Of a stretch of 6,066 bases of DNA, positions 5,877-6,066 are shown piece after piece. Numbering within the stretch: position 1 is the first letter of the stretch; every line of letters begins with the position of its first letter. The notes beneath the pieces were generated by a model, which saw only the letters and a program-made list of their open reading frames with translations, was not told where the DNA came from and did not search any database. Origin of the DNA: Candidatus Baldrarchaeota archaeon (GTDB lineage: Archaea > Asgardarchaeota > Baldrarchaeia > Baldrarchaeales > DXJG01); the NCBI GenBank assembly GCA_030587435.1, contig JAUQZC010000043.1:1-6066 (forward strand), given 5' to 3'. Made by a program: the position numbers and the translations under genes.

Positions 5877-5990
5877 TTCAGCCTTTAGCAAATCTCCTTT
5901 TATCTCTAATCTAGTCCATTAAGGATAAATTACAATGTTAGTTTTACCGTGTAGCTGATAATTTGAACATCTCTTCTCGATGCCGCGTAA

Positions 5991-6002
5991 TAACTTATAT
6001 TA
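5991..6002 (+). promoter_or_regulatory. Possible promoter for a gene entering the right edge
   Basis: TAACTTATATTA resembles a BRE/TATA box. A start near 6023 would give a leader of about 36 bases before the ATG at 6059. A second box-like stretch, GATTTAAA at about 6033-6040, lies about 22 bases from that ATG and would suit a leaderless start. The stretch from 5877 to 5990 shows no believable gene. Confidence 0.35.
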
Positions 6003-6058
6003 ACCGTCCGTGTGTAAAGTTTTGCATGTCTTAGATTTAAACTAGTTGGGGATCTGAC

Positions 6059-6066
6059 ATGTTTTT
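6059..6066 (+). CDS. Possible start of a gene cut by the right edge
   Basis: Only ATG-TTT and two more bases are in the window. Support comes from GGGGAT at 6048-6053, an SD-like site five bases before the ATG, and from box-like promoter sequence upstream. Nothing can be said about the product. The first residues do not match the openings of the two glycosyltransferases, but two codons are too few to exclude a third copy. Confidence 0.35.

Noticed and set aside
5832..5918. Short minus-strand frame of about 28 codons just upstream of GH130 copy B, reading like an amphipathic helix (EIKGDLLKAEENLKSRI)
   Set aside because: It has no usable start codon, is closed by a stop on its upstream side, and overlaps the promoter and SD site. 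It might be a gene remnant but is short enough to be chance.

Overview
The window looks like archaeal chromosomal DNA. It is AT-rich and densely coded. Several genes have BRE/TATA-type promoter sequences at archaeal spacing upstream of their starts, and most starts carry Shine-Dalgarno (SD) sites matching the archaeal 16S tail. One gene, at the left edge, has its TATA box only about 25 bases before the ATG, which suggests a leaderless transcript. I would guess a thermophilic member of the Thermoproteota/TACK group, but that is weakly supported. No tRNA, rRNA, CRISPR or insertion sequence was seen.

Layout. 1-265 (minus): 5' part of a UPF0016/GDT1-type cation exporter, cut by the window edge. 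477-893 (plus): a small, very hydrophobic, glycine-rich membrane protein of unknown function. 894-1214: a gene-free stretch holding a probable promoter and leader for the next gene. 1215-2372 (plus): GT-B/GT4-like glycosyltransferase, copy 1. 2393-3463 (minus): GH130-family (COG2152) protein, copy A. 3589-4647 (plus): a second glycosyltransferase, paralogous to the first. 4754-5824 (minus): a second GH130 protein, paralogous to copy A. 6059-6066 (plus): possible first codons of a further gene with a promoter in front.

The core of the window, 1215 to 5824, is a repeated two-gene module: a glycosyltransferase facing a GH130 protein tail to tail, then the same arrangement again with diverged copies. 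GH130 enzymes mostly phosphorolyse beta-mannosides, and the related GT108 enzymes of Leishmania build and turn over a beta-1,2-mannan reserve. The four genes may therefore form a cytosolic make-and-recycle system for a mannose-containing glycan or solute. None of the four has an obvious signal peptide or membrane segment. The substrate is inference. The duplication, the convergent geometry and the GH130 motifs are read directly from the sequence.

Both glycosyltransferases lack the usual E-x7-E signature of retaining GT4 enzymes and instead share a Ser-Ser element there. GH130 copy A has lost the usual C-terminal Y-G-A-A-D motif that copy B keeps, so the two modules have probably diverged in specificity or activity.
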